From: JBLHHI01 sp047614125
GTDB lineage: Bacteria; Bacteroidota; Bacteroidia; NS11-12g; UBA9320
Direction of reading: 5' to 3'
Length of the DNA: 27,313 bases
NCBI GenBank assembly: GCA_047614125.1
Contig: JBLHHI010000035.1
Location: 1-27,313 of the forward strand
Shown: piece after piece, positions 1-6,865 of the stretch
Layout of the letters: each line of letters opens with the position of its first letter
Numbering within the stretch: the first letter of the stretch is position 1
The notes under the pieces: generated by a model
Told to the model about the DNA's origin: nothing
What the model saw: the letters and a program-made list of their open reading frames with translations, nothing else
Databases searched by the model: none
Position numbers and translations under genes: made by a program

Positions 1-908
1 TTAAGTTGCCATGTAATGTCGTAAATCTCCAACTCCCCTTTCATTAATGCGTTGCCCAACTTTCTAGGTTCAACTCGAATTCGATATATTTTACGAAAGG
101 AGCTGTCGTAGTATGAACCGAGAAATTTGAATTTGTAAAACAGAAAGGTTGAATTGTGAAAGGGAGAAACTAGGGCATTTTGACTTGCCGATTTTAAGTA
201 GAAGATGTTGGAATACAGGTCTACATCTCCTTCGGTGCTTGAGGTATAGATTAAGTTGCTTTGATCGCCCAGCTTCTTTACCGCTTCTCGTTCTTCTTTT
301 ATTTTATCGGGTTGCTCAAAGTGTCGGGTAATTCGTGCTTCGAACATGTTTAAGTTTGGAATCGAATCGAATGCATCCGTTTCAACTTCAAACGCCGCAT
401 CGCCCAATCGTTCTTCCTCCTCGTCGTTTTTATTTTTCTTTCCTTTTTTTTCGTTGGATGTTATTTCTTCAACCGATTTAATGTAGAGCTGGCATTTCAT
501 CGTTTGATAGCTCCGTTGCCAATCGTTTTTATGTTGCACAACACTGTCGATGATGCGATAGGATGGGTCTTTTTTCTGCCGCTTGATGTTCACTGTATTC
601 AGCTGATTATCTTCGTATTCCAGCCAAATGTTGCGGACTTCGTCGTCCTCCATAATTACTTCAATCGAAGTAGTACTAAATCCAATGGACGAGAAAACAA
701 GTTGATTTAATCCAATTTCAAGTCGCAGTTCATATTGCCCATCGGAGTTGGTAACACCACCCAAACCAGAGTTTCTCACTCTTATTTCAACATCTTCTAA
801 GGGGTTGTTTAATTCGTCGTAAACATACCCTCGAAGCATAAAAAAATCTTGTGCTTGAACGGTAAATCCAAAAAGGCAAAGAAAGGTGCACAAGTAAAGT
901 TTTGTCAT
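1..908 (-). CDS. DUF5686 family protein with N-terminal CarboxypepD_reg-like domain (3' end beyond window)
   Basis: The frame is open from the ATG at 908 to the window edge with no stop, so about 302 N-terminal residues are visible of a family that is usually around 800 residues long. The N-terminus is a signal peptide (MTKLYLCTFLCLFGFTVQAQ). Residues about 24-105 look like a carboxypeptidase-regulatory beta-sandwich (GYVYDELNNPLEDVEIRV, then TNSDGQYELRLEIG). A Glu/Lys-rich linker follows near residue 170. The last visible part (SPFHNSTFLFYKFKFLGSYY, then KIYRIRVEPRK) matches what I know of the DUF5686 core, which is envelope-associated and of unsettled function. The assignment is from recognition, not a search. 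The gene is co-directional with the lipoprotein gene upstream, 133 nt away; I saw no clear TAnnTTTG box between them. Confidence 0.8.
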   Translation of the reverse strand, partial: MTKLYLCTFLCLFGFTVQAQDFFMLRGYVYDELNNPLEDVEIRVRNSGLGGVTNSDGQYELRLEIGLNQLVFSSIGFSTTSIEVIMEDDEVRNIWLEYEDNQLNTVNIKRQKKDPSYRIIDSVVQHKNDWQRSYQTMKCQLYIKSVEEITSNEKKGKKNKNDEEEERLGDAAFEVETDAFDSIPNLNMFEARITRHFEQPDKIKEEREAVKKLGDQSNLIYTSSTEGDVDLYSNIFYLKSASQNALVSPFHNSTFLFYKFKFLGSYYDSSFRKIYRIRVEPRKLGNALMKGELEIYDITWQL

Positions 909-1041
909 GTTCACATTAGAAACGAATGAATGCAAGATTTGTTACGGTTCTTGAAGAGCCAAAATTTTTCGTTGAATTTCTGGTAAATCGCGATTGCGGT
1001 GTTTTTGATAAAGATGTAAGACTCGCTAACGCAAAAGCCAT

Positions 1042-1494
1042 TCAATTACGAATGTACAGCACTCCGTCGTTGTCGGTTACCACATATCTTTTTAACGGAT
1101 AGGTGGAAGGACTTTCTAGAACATTGCCATCAAAACTAAACTTGCTCTTACAACACTCGCTGTAAGCGCCTTGGCTGTAGGTTCCACATTTTAGTTGGAT
1201 GTTTTGAGAATCTATTTGAATTACCGAACAGGTTAAATCCGATAAATAGGTACACGTTCGTTCCAATGCGTAATATGTATCATCAAATCCATGCACCAAA
1301 AATATGCCTCTGCTTCCTCCATTAATTAATGCATAACCTCCCAAATTTTGCAGGTGGAAATACAATGGGAGTTGGGTGTTTATGGTAATGTTAACTGGAA
1401 CATCCGGGATAAAAGCACCTCCGCCCCCGGTGTTATCGTTGCACGAGCCAAGGCCTAAAAAAGCCAACATACAGAAACAGATAAACTTATTCAT
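1042..1494 (-). CDS. Rieske-fold lipoprotein lacking the cluster ligands
   Basis: The frame extends to an ATG at 1527, but the ATG at 1494 is preferred because it puts a lipoprotein signal first (MNKFICFCMLAFLGLGSC, lipobox LGSC), giving about 150 residues. The C-terminal half follows the Rieske [2Fe-2S] layout: a CTYLS stretch where CTHLG is usual, then ECCKSKFSFDG where CPCHGSRFDLDG is usual, then PSTYPLKRYVV where the GPA-PL-Y tail is usual. Three of the four ligand positions appear substituted (His to Tyr; Cys to Ser; His to Cys), so a cluster is unlikely. Similar ligand-less proteins are common in Bacteroidota; their role is unknown. The start overlaps the stop of the dehydrogenase gene by 8 nt (ATGAATAA), which suggests translational coupling. 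Confidence 0.7.
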   Translation of the reverse strand: MNKFICFCMLAFLGLGSCNDNTGGGGAFIPDVPVNITINTQLPLYFHLQNLGGYALINGGSRGIFLVHGFDDTYYALERTCTYLSDLTCSVIQIDSQNIQLKCGTYSQGAYSECCKSKFSFDGNVLESPSTYPLKRYVVTDNDGVLYIRN

Positions 1495-2326
1495 AAGCGT
1501 AAAATCCTCGTTTCGTTTTTCTTCCATGATGCCCGGCGTCTACCTTTTGTTTTTGGATTCGACTCGGTCTAAACTTTGCGTTTTGATAAAACAAGTTGTA
1601 CATCGATTCGGTTACCGAAAAGTTTGTTTCTACCCCAATTAAGTCCATGAGTTGAAACGGCCCCATTTTAAAACCGCTGGCACGAACTAAGTCATCAATA
1701 ACTTCATGGCTGGCCACTCCTTCTTCCAATATTTGAAGGCTTTCTACATAGAAGTGACGTGCAACTCGGTTCACAATAAAACCAGGTGAATCTTTAGCCA
1801 CGATGGGCGTTTTTCCTAAGCCGTTTATAAAGTCAACGCTCTTTTGAACAACTTCTTTGCTGGTGTGTGCTCCTTCTATCACTTCCACCAACTTCATAAT
1901 ATGAGCCGGATTAAAAAAGTGGATGCCAACCAAATGAGAAGGGTTGGGTAAGGCTGCAGCAATTTGTGTAATGGGTATGGAGGAAGTATTGGTAGCAAGA
2001 ATGCAGTTTTGGTCGTTAACTTCAGCAAGCTTGCTGAAAATATCGAGCTTTACATCCAATCGTTCTACTACGGCTTCTATGATCAAATCTGCCTTTACAT
2101 CGCTTATGTTAAGCGTTTTATGAATGTTTAATAGGCAGTTCGCTTTGGCTTCATTGGTTAGCTTGCCAAGGCTAATTCCTTTTTCAAGGTTTTTGGATAT
2201 AATCGAAACGGCCCGATCAATGGCTTCTTCCTGAAGGTCGAATAATAGAACGCTGTGCCCGGCCAAACCACATACTTGAGCAATGCCCAAGCCCATTGTA
2301 CCAGCTCCAATTATTCCAATTTTCAT
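1487..2326 (-). CDS. hbd: 3-hydroxybutyryl-CoA dehydrogenase
   Basis: Cytoplasmic NAD(P)-dependent dehydrogenase that interconverts 3-hydroxybutyryl-CoA and acetoacetyl-CoA in fatty-acid, butyrate or phenylacetate-type metabolism. At 279 residues it has the normal length for the stand-alone enzyme. Visible motifs are the Rossmann dinucleotide loop GAGTMG (residues 7-12), ATNTSSIP (111-118), the catalytic His in HFFNP (His136) with Glu148 following in LVEVIEG, and a C-terminal 3HCDH domain starting near residue 180 (KDSPGFIVNRVARHFY) and ending in KRGFYAYE. It lies 71 nt behind the PorV-like gene, with a hairpin between, and overlaps the next gene by 8 nt. The pathway cannot be fixed from this window because no thiolase or enoyl-CoA hydratase is nearby. 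Confidence 0.93.
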   Translation of the reverse strand: MKIGIIGAGTMGLGIAQVCGLAGHSVLLFDLQEEAIDRAVSIISKNLEKGISLGKLTNEAKANCLLNIHKTLNISDVKADLIIEAVVERLDVKLDIFSKLAEVNDQNCILATNTSSIPITQIAAALPNPSHLVGIHFFNPAHIMKLVEVIEGAHTSKEVVQKSVDFINGLGKTPIVAKDSPGFIVNRVARHFYVESLQILEEGVASHEVIDDLVRASGFKMGPFQLMDLIGVETNFSVTESMYNLFYQNAKFRPSRIQKQKVDAGHHGRKTKRGFYAYE

Positions 2327-2360
2327 AAATCTTTATGTATGATACGGCAAATTACAACAA

Positions 2361-2383
2361 CATATTTTGCATTGCGAAATATG
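2361..2383 (-). terminator. Hairpin between the PorV-like gene and hbd
   Basis: The arms CATATTTTGC (2361-2370) and GCGAAATATG (2374-2383) pair over 10 positions with one G-T wobble and a 3-nt loop. It lies in the 71-nt gap after the PorV-like stop codon. No long T-run follows, so it may attenuate or process the transcript rather than terminate it fully. Confidence 0.4.
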
Positions 2384-2397
2384 TTTCCGCAAAATAA

Positions 2398-3486
2398 CTA
2401 ATCGGCTTGAGAGTCGATGTTGAAACGGATTGAAAAAACATGCGAATAGTTCATCACCGATGTTGATCCAACATTGGCCATGGCGTAGTCGATTACAAAC
2501 TTATTTAAGTTAACACCCAAACCTATGTTGGGCTGCATGGTGTACGATTCATTTCCGTCTACATCTACAATTTGTTGAATGGTGCCAATGCCCCCTCGAA
2601 CGAATACCACATCGGCATAGCCAAATTCGATTCCCATGTGTGGGTCAAAACTCAGCACGTCGGTTTGCAATAAAACATTTCGCTTTCCATCGGTATTGAT
2701 GTCTACGTTTATTGCGGCATCCAAACTAAAGTCTTCGGTAAAGTTGAATTTCTTCCCGGCACCAATGAGCAGTTTTGGAAGGGTTATTTCGAGAGAGTTT
2801 TTGGGAATATCGTTTCCGGTTTGTTCAAACACATCTTTCTCGGCTTCGGTAAAGCTAAACTTCCAGGCATTGAAGGTAGAAGTAACATCGCGAGCCATAA
2901 CCGCAAAGTGCCAATCGTTATCGGTTTTATATTGCAAACCCGCGTCAACACCAAAGCCCCAAGCCGTTGTAAACTGACCGGCCTTTCTATGAATGATCTT
3001 GGCGTTGCCACCAAAGCTCAAGCCTTCTTTTAAGGTTTTTTGTGCAAAGCTGAATAAGAAGCCGTAATCAACGGCAGAAAATTCGGTAACGCGCGAATAG
3101 TCTATTTGTCCGTTACGAATGAGGTCTATGGTATTTGGAATGCCATCCACTCCAAATCGAACAAATGAAAAGCCGAGTACGCTTTTATCTCCGTATTTAA
3201 AGGCCAATCCACCATAATCGTAGTTGGCAATGCCTGCAAAGTAGTTGGAGTGCATGTACGAAACTTGAATGTTGTTTTCGATGTGCACCAAGGAGGCTGG
3301 GTTCCAATAACCACCAGTTACATCATTGCTCGAAGAAATCACCGTGTTGGCCATACCAAAGGCTCGGGCCCCAACTCCAATGGATAGAAATTCGTTGGAG
3401 TATTTTGGTGTGCTTTGACCGAAGCTCGTGAGTGCAATGAGCGCACAGAACGCGGTTAATCCAAGACCTTTTATCTTTTTAAACAT
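2398..3486 (-). CDS. PorV/PorQ-family outer-membrane beta-barrel protein
   Basis: About 362 residues from the ATG at 3486, which begins a clear signal peptide (MFKKIKGLGLTAFCALIALT, cleaved around SFGQ). A longer reading from 3543 would bury this signal and is rejected. The mature start (YSNEFLSIGVGARAFGMANT) and the following GGYWNPASL are characteristic of the PorV/PorQ (UPF0164) group: small FadL-like barrels in the outer membrane, some of which serve the type IX secretion system. The rest is alternating beta-strand sequence ending in VFSIRFNI. Whether this member works in T9SS is not shown, but the window also encodes a T9SS substrate. Its start overlaps the stop of the preceding gene by 8 nt (ATGTTTAA). 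Confidence 0.82.
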   Translation of the reverse strand: MFKKIKGLGLTAFCALIALTSFGQSTPKYSNEFLSIGVGARAFGMANTVISSSNDVTGGYWNPASLVHIENNIQVSYMHSNYFAGIANYDYGGLAFKYGDKSVLGFSFVRFGVDGIPNTIDLIRNGQIDYSRVTEFSAVDYGFLFSFAQKTLKEGLSFGGNAKIIHRKAGQFTTAWGFGVDAGLQYKTDNDWHFAVMARDVTSTFNAWKFSFTEAEKDVFEQTGNDIPKNSLEITLPKLLIGAGKKFNFTEDFSLDAAINVDINTDGKRNVLLQTDVLSFDPHMGIEFGYADVVFVRGGIGTIQQIVDVDGNESYTMQPNIGLGVNLNKFVIDYAMANVGSTSVMNYSHVFSIRFNIDSQAD

Positions 3487-4135
3487 GTAATTCTCTTTGC
3501 AGTTTTTCAATTCGTTCCGGCATCTCCTTGCCCAATTCAACAAGTATATCCATTATCACGTTTTTTTGATGTTCATCTAACGGATCTATGCCCATTTTAG
3601 TGCATATTTTACCTAAGGCAAACACAACATTTTCTGGGTTATCGTATTTCTGAAGATATTTAACCTCCATAAAACGGTCGAAACCCAAATTAAACTGCTC
3701 AAAGCTATTGAAATTTTGTCTCGCTAAGAAGCTATGTACCACGGCACTATCTACCATTTCAAAATCGGTGTACAGTTGAGTAGCCAGATTTTTATGATCG
3801 CGGAGCAGGAAATGATCCATGGCCAATTCGGAAAGTATGTGTGCAATGAACCAATCGCGTTTAAAGGCAACGTGTTGTCCGCGTATGTGATCGGTAACGA
3901 GGTCCATCATTTCGTGGAAGCCTGTCCAAGCGTGAAAGATCTTATCGGAATTTACGTGTTTGATGCAGCCGTTTAAGAGTTGTTGCTCATTTTCTGGTAG
4001 CTCAGCCATGGTGATGTTTAGGTTGAGCTTGGTTCCGCGTACAAAGTTTCGAACGATGTCGGGGAAGATTAATCCATAATTGAATAAGGGGTTGTTGGGT
4101 TTCGAATCAAAGAAGTAGTGAGATAAGAAGTTCAT
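3479..4135 (-). CDS. AcpH-like (ACP phosphodiesterase/DUF479-type) helical protein
   Basis: 218 residues, no signal peptide or membrane segment, predicted all-helical. The start MNFLSHYFFDSKPNNPLFNY resembles the MN(Y/F)LAH start of ACP phosphodiesterase-like proteins. Histidine/aspartate signatures follow: KHVNSDKIFHAW (about 59-70), then HILSELAMDHFLLRDH (about 98-113), as expected of an HD-like metal site. E. coli AcpH removes 4'-phosphopantetheine from acyl carrier protein; whether this Bacteroidota branch does so is not established. It is first in a minus-strand operon and overlaps the PorV-like gene by 8 nt. A strong promoter match lies at 4185-4213. Confidence 0.5.
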   Translation of the reverse strand: MNFLSHYFFDSKPNNPLFNYGLIFPDIVRNFVRGTKLNLNITMAELPENEQQLLNGCIKHVNSDKIFHAWTGFHEMMDLVTDHIRGQHVAFKRDWFIAHILSELAMDHFLLRDHKNLATQLYTDFEMVDSAVVHSFLARQNFNSFEQFNLGFDRFMEVKYLQKYDNPENVVFALGKICTKMGIDPLDEHQKNVIMDILVELGKEMPERIEKLQRELHV

Positions 4136-4184
4136 AGTACGTACAAGAGTTCAGCGTTATCATTGTTTGAATCGCTCGCTAGTA

Positions 4185-4213
4185 CAAAGGTACAATTTCA
4201 AGCTTTAACCAAA
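4185..4213 (-). promoter_or_regulatory. Bacteroidota-type promoter for the AcpH-like/PorV-like operon
   Basis: On the minus strand, TTTG (4213-4210) is followed after 17 nt by TACCTTTG (4192-4185). This is an exact match to the Bacteroidota TTTG / TAnnTTTG pattern with acceptable spacing. Transcription would begin near 4179, leaving a leader of about 44 nt before the ATG at 4135. It is the cleanest two-box promoter seen in the window. Confidence 0.65.
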
Positions 4214-4221
4214 TCGTTACT

Positions 4222-4264
4222 ATCCGTAGTCTGAAGACAGGCTTGCGCAACAGGGACTACGGAT
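4222..4264. repeat. Palindromic dispersed repeat (ATCCGTAGTC family)
   Basis: Perfect 10-bp arms ATCCGTAGTC (4222-4231) and GACTACGGAT (4255-4264) flank a 23-nt loop. Related sequence recurs at 22028-22037 and 22151-22188, including the shared CCGTAGTCTGAAG core, and similarity continues downstream here (CTTAGTCACGGC, AGACTCAGG) and after 22028 (CGTAGTCGCAGC, AGACTCATG). It looks like a short REP-like intergenic family. Confidence 0.55.
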
Positions 4265-4328
4265 GGGAAACCAAATCCTTAGTCACGGCCGCACAGTCAA
4301 CCCGACAGACTCAGGAAAGTTAAGTAGC

Positions 4329-4381
4329 AACCTGAGTTCGATTCATATTTTGAATTTTAAAAGATTAATCGAACTCAGGTT
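4329..4381. mobile_element. 53-bp internally deleted MITE-like element
   Basis: Perfect 15-bp inverted repeats AACCTGAGTTCGATT (4329-4343) and AATCGAACTCAGGTT (4367-4381) enclose only 23 bp. The same termini bound the 263-bp elements at 11759-12021 and 15344-15606. The interior here equals the outermost left part (CATATTTTGAATT) joined to the outermost right part (AAAAGATT) of those elements, which fits a deletion between GAATT microhomologies. No coding capacity; any transposase would have to act in trans. Confidence 0.7.
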
Positions 4382-4419
4382 AGCAGGATGTAAAGTCTGA
4401 AATTAAATGCTTTGAATAA

Positions 4420-4439
4420 CCCCGTGCTTCAGCTCGGGG
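4420..4439. repeat. GC-rich hairpin in the divergent gap
   Basis: CCCCGTGC (4420-4427), loop TTCA, GCTCGGGG (4432-4439): seven of eight positions pair. It is the third small palindrome in the 4136-4554 gap, which otherwise holds only the leader and promoter of the minus-strand operon and the unmapped promoter of the DUF4468 gene. No clear intrinsic terminator tail. Confidence 0.4.
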
Positions 4440-4554
4440 GATGAAAGGGCGAATTCAAAAATGCAACCCTAATTACCGCAATAGCATAAGTTTTCCCCTA
4501 AATTCAAACAACAAAGAAGAAAAATAAATAATTTGCGTTTGTAATAGAAAACAA

Positions 4555-5103
4555 ATGCAAATGAAGAAATCATTTCTACTCATCTTAGCTGGGATTTTTA
4601 GCCTAAGTGTGTTGGCACAAGAAACCATTCCCGTTGATGAAACTACCGGTTTAGCGCAGTACAAAGAAGTTAAGGACGTTCCCGAACTAACCCCGGCAGA
4701 GCTGTACACTAGAGGATTAGCGTGGGTACATAAGTATTATAAAAACCCAAATGGTGTGCTTACCAAACAAGACAAAGACAACAATGAGATTACTGGAACT
4801 GCGAGGTTTAAGCTATCCACCACCGACAAAAAAGGAAATGTAAATCCCAACGCCGGTTTTGTGAGTTACAACTTTACCCTTCAATATAAAGATGGAAAGT
4901 ATCGGTATGTCCTCGATGGAATTCGTTGGGAGCGTCCTTCGTACTATGATGTGAGTAAGTGGTCGGATCCGGACCAATCGGATTATGAGCTCGAAACCTT
5001 TACTGGATACATAAAACAAACCATTGCCTACTTCGATGAGATGACGGAAAACCTTGAAAACTATATGCGTATTGGTGAGCCGGTAAAGAACGATGACTGG
5101 TAA
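4555..5103 (+). CDS. Secreted DUF4468 domain protein (TBP-like fold)
   Basis: 182 residues with a signal peptide (MQMKKSFLLILAGIFSLSVL, cleaved after AQ). The body contains the DUF4468 pattern: ELTPAELYTRGLAWVHKYYK near residues 44-63, an NEITGTARFKL strand pair, FVSYNFTLQYKDGKYRYVLD near 102-121, and a C-terminal helical segment. This family is found almost only in Bacteroidota, is exported to the periplasm or surface, and has no known biochemical role. ATG codons at 4555 and 4561 are both possible starts. It is a single-gene unit: divergent from the operon on its left and convergent with the zinc-ribbon gene on its right. No convincing -33/-7 promoter was found upstream. Confidence 0.75.
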   Translation: MQMKKSFLLILAGIFSLSVLAQETIPVDETTGLAQYKEVKDVPELTPAELYTRGLAWVHKYYKNPNGVLTKQDKDNNEITGTARFKLSTTDKKGNVNPNAGFVSYNFTLQYKDGKYRYVLDGIRWERPSYYDVSKWSDPDQSDYELETFTGYIKQTIAYFDEMTENLENYMRIGEPVKNDDW

Positions 5104-5139
5104 ACGAAAAGGGTTGGTAAAAAGGCAAAACTAGAAGCA

Positions 5140-5158
5140 TGTTGAGCTAAACTCAACA
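5140..5158. terminator. Bidirectional hairpin between convergent genes
   Basis: TGTTGAG (5140-5146), loop CTAAA, CTCAACA (5152-5158): a perfect 7-bp stem between two convergent stop codons (5103 and 5188). The position fits a shared terminator, but there is no T-run on either side. Confidence 0.45.
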
Positions 5159-5187
5159 ATGTTATGCGCTTAAAGGCAATAACTTGA

Positions 5188-5364
5188 TTACGCCCTCCAG
5201 TAATACTTACAAGTTTTGCAACGCATTAAGATGTTGCGAAACCAAGTTGTGGGCATTCCAACACCAACCAATATTTTCTCAATCTTGTTCAGTACCTTAC
5301 TTCCGGTTACTGGCTTGATTTCAAATTTGTGGTGGTGGCAATTTGGGCATGCTAAATTAGTCAT
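5188..5364 (-). CDS. Small zinc-ribbon protein, 58 residues, two CxxC pairs
   Basis: A short open frame from the ATG at 5364 to the TAA at 5188. It reads MTNLACPNCHHHKFEI at the start and MRCKTCKYYWRA at the end, so it has CPNC (Cys6, Cys9) and CKTC (Cys49, Cys52), a complete four-cysteine ribbon at the protein termini, plus a His triplet at 10-12 and a basic middle (residues 22-31). The geometry is that of small stand-alone zinc ribbons whose partners are nucleic acids or proteins; no specific function can be assigned. It is convergent with the DUF4468 gene and shares a hairpin with it. Its own promoter was not identified. The opposite-strand open frame at 5216-5446 has no protein-like features and is treated as its shadow. 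Confidence 0.65.
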   Translation of the reverse strand: MTNLACPNCHHHKFEIKPVTGSKVLNKIEKILVGVGMPTTWFRNILMRCKTCKYYWRA

Positions 5365-5747
5365 CGTTGTTATTTATGTATTTCCTTGTAAAGATAAGAA
5401 GAATAACAGGTATAAAGTTTGTCGTAAAAATCATTTGACATTCTGATTACAAGATTGACGTTCAGTGGGCTGAGAAGTGTTACCCCAAGTATAATTTACC
5501 TCGTTTTAATTAGACAAACCACGTTTCGGTTTGAGAAAGTCTCTGTTTGAATATCTGAAAGTATTAAAAACGTAGATAGTTAAAATTCCGCATCCAAAGC
5601 AAAACTTATTTCCTTCATCTGGGTTATGCTAAACACGATTTAACATTTCCAACCACGCCGAAAGTTGATTTGGAACAAGTCATCTCGAGACTGCAAAGGA
5701 TTTTCATCTATTTTAGCCGTTGAAAGAAAATTTAGAAAACGAAAAGA
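5365..5747. other. Gene-free gap upstream of the VWA gene
   Basis: 383 bp between the start of the zinc-ribbon gene (minus) and the start of the VWA gene (plus), so it should contain two divergent promoters. I found no exact TAnnTTTG box with a -33 partner; TATTTTAG near 5713 is the nearest imperfect match on the VWA side. No repeat of the families found elsewhere in the window and no convincing small ORF. Confidence 0.5.
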
Positions 5748-6842
5748 ATGAACACCGTTTGGTTTGGAGAATATTTTGACGATGGAAAGTCTGAAGCGCC
5801 CTTTGAGCGCTTGATGAACTTGTTCCGCGAACTCCTTACCTACACCAGCGGTGATGTAGCAGAAGGCCTCGAATGGCTTACAGATCTGGATAAAGAATAC
5901 AAACTCACCGATGACGAATACAGCATCGGTGATTTTATTGCCGAATTGCGAGAGAAAGGTTTCATCCAAGAAGGTGAACAATCGGATTCATTTAAGATCA
6001 CGGCAAAGATGGAGCAACGCATCCGCAAAGGAGCATTGGATGAGATTTTTGGCAAGTTGAAGAAATCAAAGCTTGGAAACCACCGATCCAACAAAACCGG
6101 TAAAGGAGATGAAACACAATCGGAATTGCGTTCGTACCTCTTCGGAGATTCATTAGACAAGATTGATGTTTCTGAAAGTATGAAACAAGCCATGATCCGC
6201 AATGCCAGCGATCAATTCTTGATGAACGATGATGATCTACTTGTTCATCAAACCGAGCTTCATACACAAACCAGCACCGTGCTAATGATCGACATCAGTC
6301 ACAGTATGATCCTCTACGGTGAAGATCGGATTACACCTGCCAAAAAAGTGGCCATGGCCTTATCGGAATACATCAAACAGAAATATCCAAAAGACACGCT
6401 TAACCTCTTGGTATTCGGCAACGATGCTTGGGAAATTCAGGTGAAAGATCTTCCCTACTTGAAAGTGGGTCCCTTCCACACAAATACCGTTGCTGGTTTA
6501 AAACTTGCTCAAGACATCCTTCGAAAACAGAAGAACACCAACAAGCAAATCATTATGATTACCGACGGCAAACCGAGTTGCTTAAAAGAAGGTGCAACCT
6601 ATTATAAAAACAGCTTTGGCCTGGATCGAAAAATAGTGAATAAGACTTTAAACGAAGCGGCGAGCTGTCGGCGTCAGCGCATTGCTGTAACTACGTTTAT
6701 GATTGCCAAGGATCCATACTTAGAGCAATTTATAGCTGATTTTACTGAAACCGCTAACGGAAAAGCCTATTACAGCGGACTTAACAACTTGGGCGAATTT
6801 GTAATCCACGACTACGCAAACAACAAACGCAAAAAGCTCTAA
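5748..6842 (+). CDS. VWA domain protein, partner of an AAA+ ATPase
   Basis: 364 residues, no signal peptide, cytoplasmic. The N-terminal ~170 residues are charged and mainly helical with no recognised domain. The C-terminal half is a von Willebrand A domain with an intact MIDAS site: DISHS (Asp182, Ser184, Ser186), a Thr in HTNT (245-247), and TDGKP with Asp273. Such proteins bind a divalent metal at the MIDAS and act as substrate adaptors for MoxR or magnesium-chelatase-like ATPases, much as BchD/ChlD does for BchI/ChlI. The partner ATPase starts 23 nt downstream on the same strand. The substrate is unknown; a role in metal insertion or complex maturation is inference from the family. Confidence 0.85.
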   Translation: MNTVWFGEYFDDGKSEAPFERLMNLFRELLTYTSGDVAEGLEWLTDLDKEYKLTDDEYSIGDFIAELREKGFIQEGEQSDSFKITAKMEQRIRKGALDEIFGKLKKSKLGNHRSNKTGKGDETQSELRSYLFGDSLDKIDVSESMKQAMIRNASDQFLMNDDDLLVHQTELHTQTSTVLMIDISHSMILYGEDRITPAKKVAMALSEYIKQKYPKDTLNLLVFGNDAWEIQVKDLPYLKVGPFHTNTVAGLKLAQDILRKQKNTNKQIIMITDGKPSCLKEGATYYKNSFGLDRKIVNKTLNEAASCRRQRIAVTTFMIAKDPYLEQFIADFTETANGKAYYSGLNNLGEFVIHDYANNKRKKL

Positions 6843-6865
6843 ATGAGCACGATGAACTTCGAAAT

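Noticed and set aside
1495..1527. Upstream start for the Rieske-like lipoprotein
   Set aside because: It would put 11 charged residues before the lipoprotein signal and lies deeper inside the dehydrogenase gene; the ATG at 1494 is better.
3487..3543. Upstream start for the PorV-like protein
   Set aside because: It would bury the signal peptide behind 19 charged residues.
5216..5446. 76-residue plus-strand ORF
   Set aside because: It lies antisense to the four-cysteine gene 5188-5364, has no domain or signal features, and has no start context.
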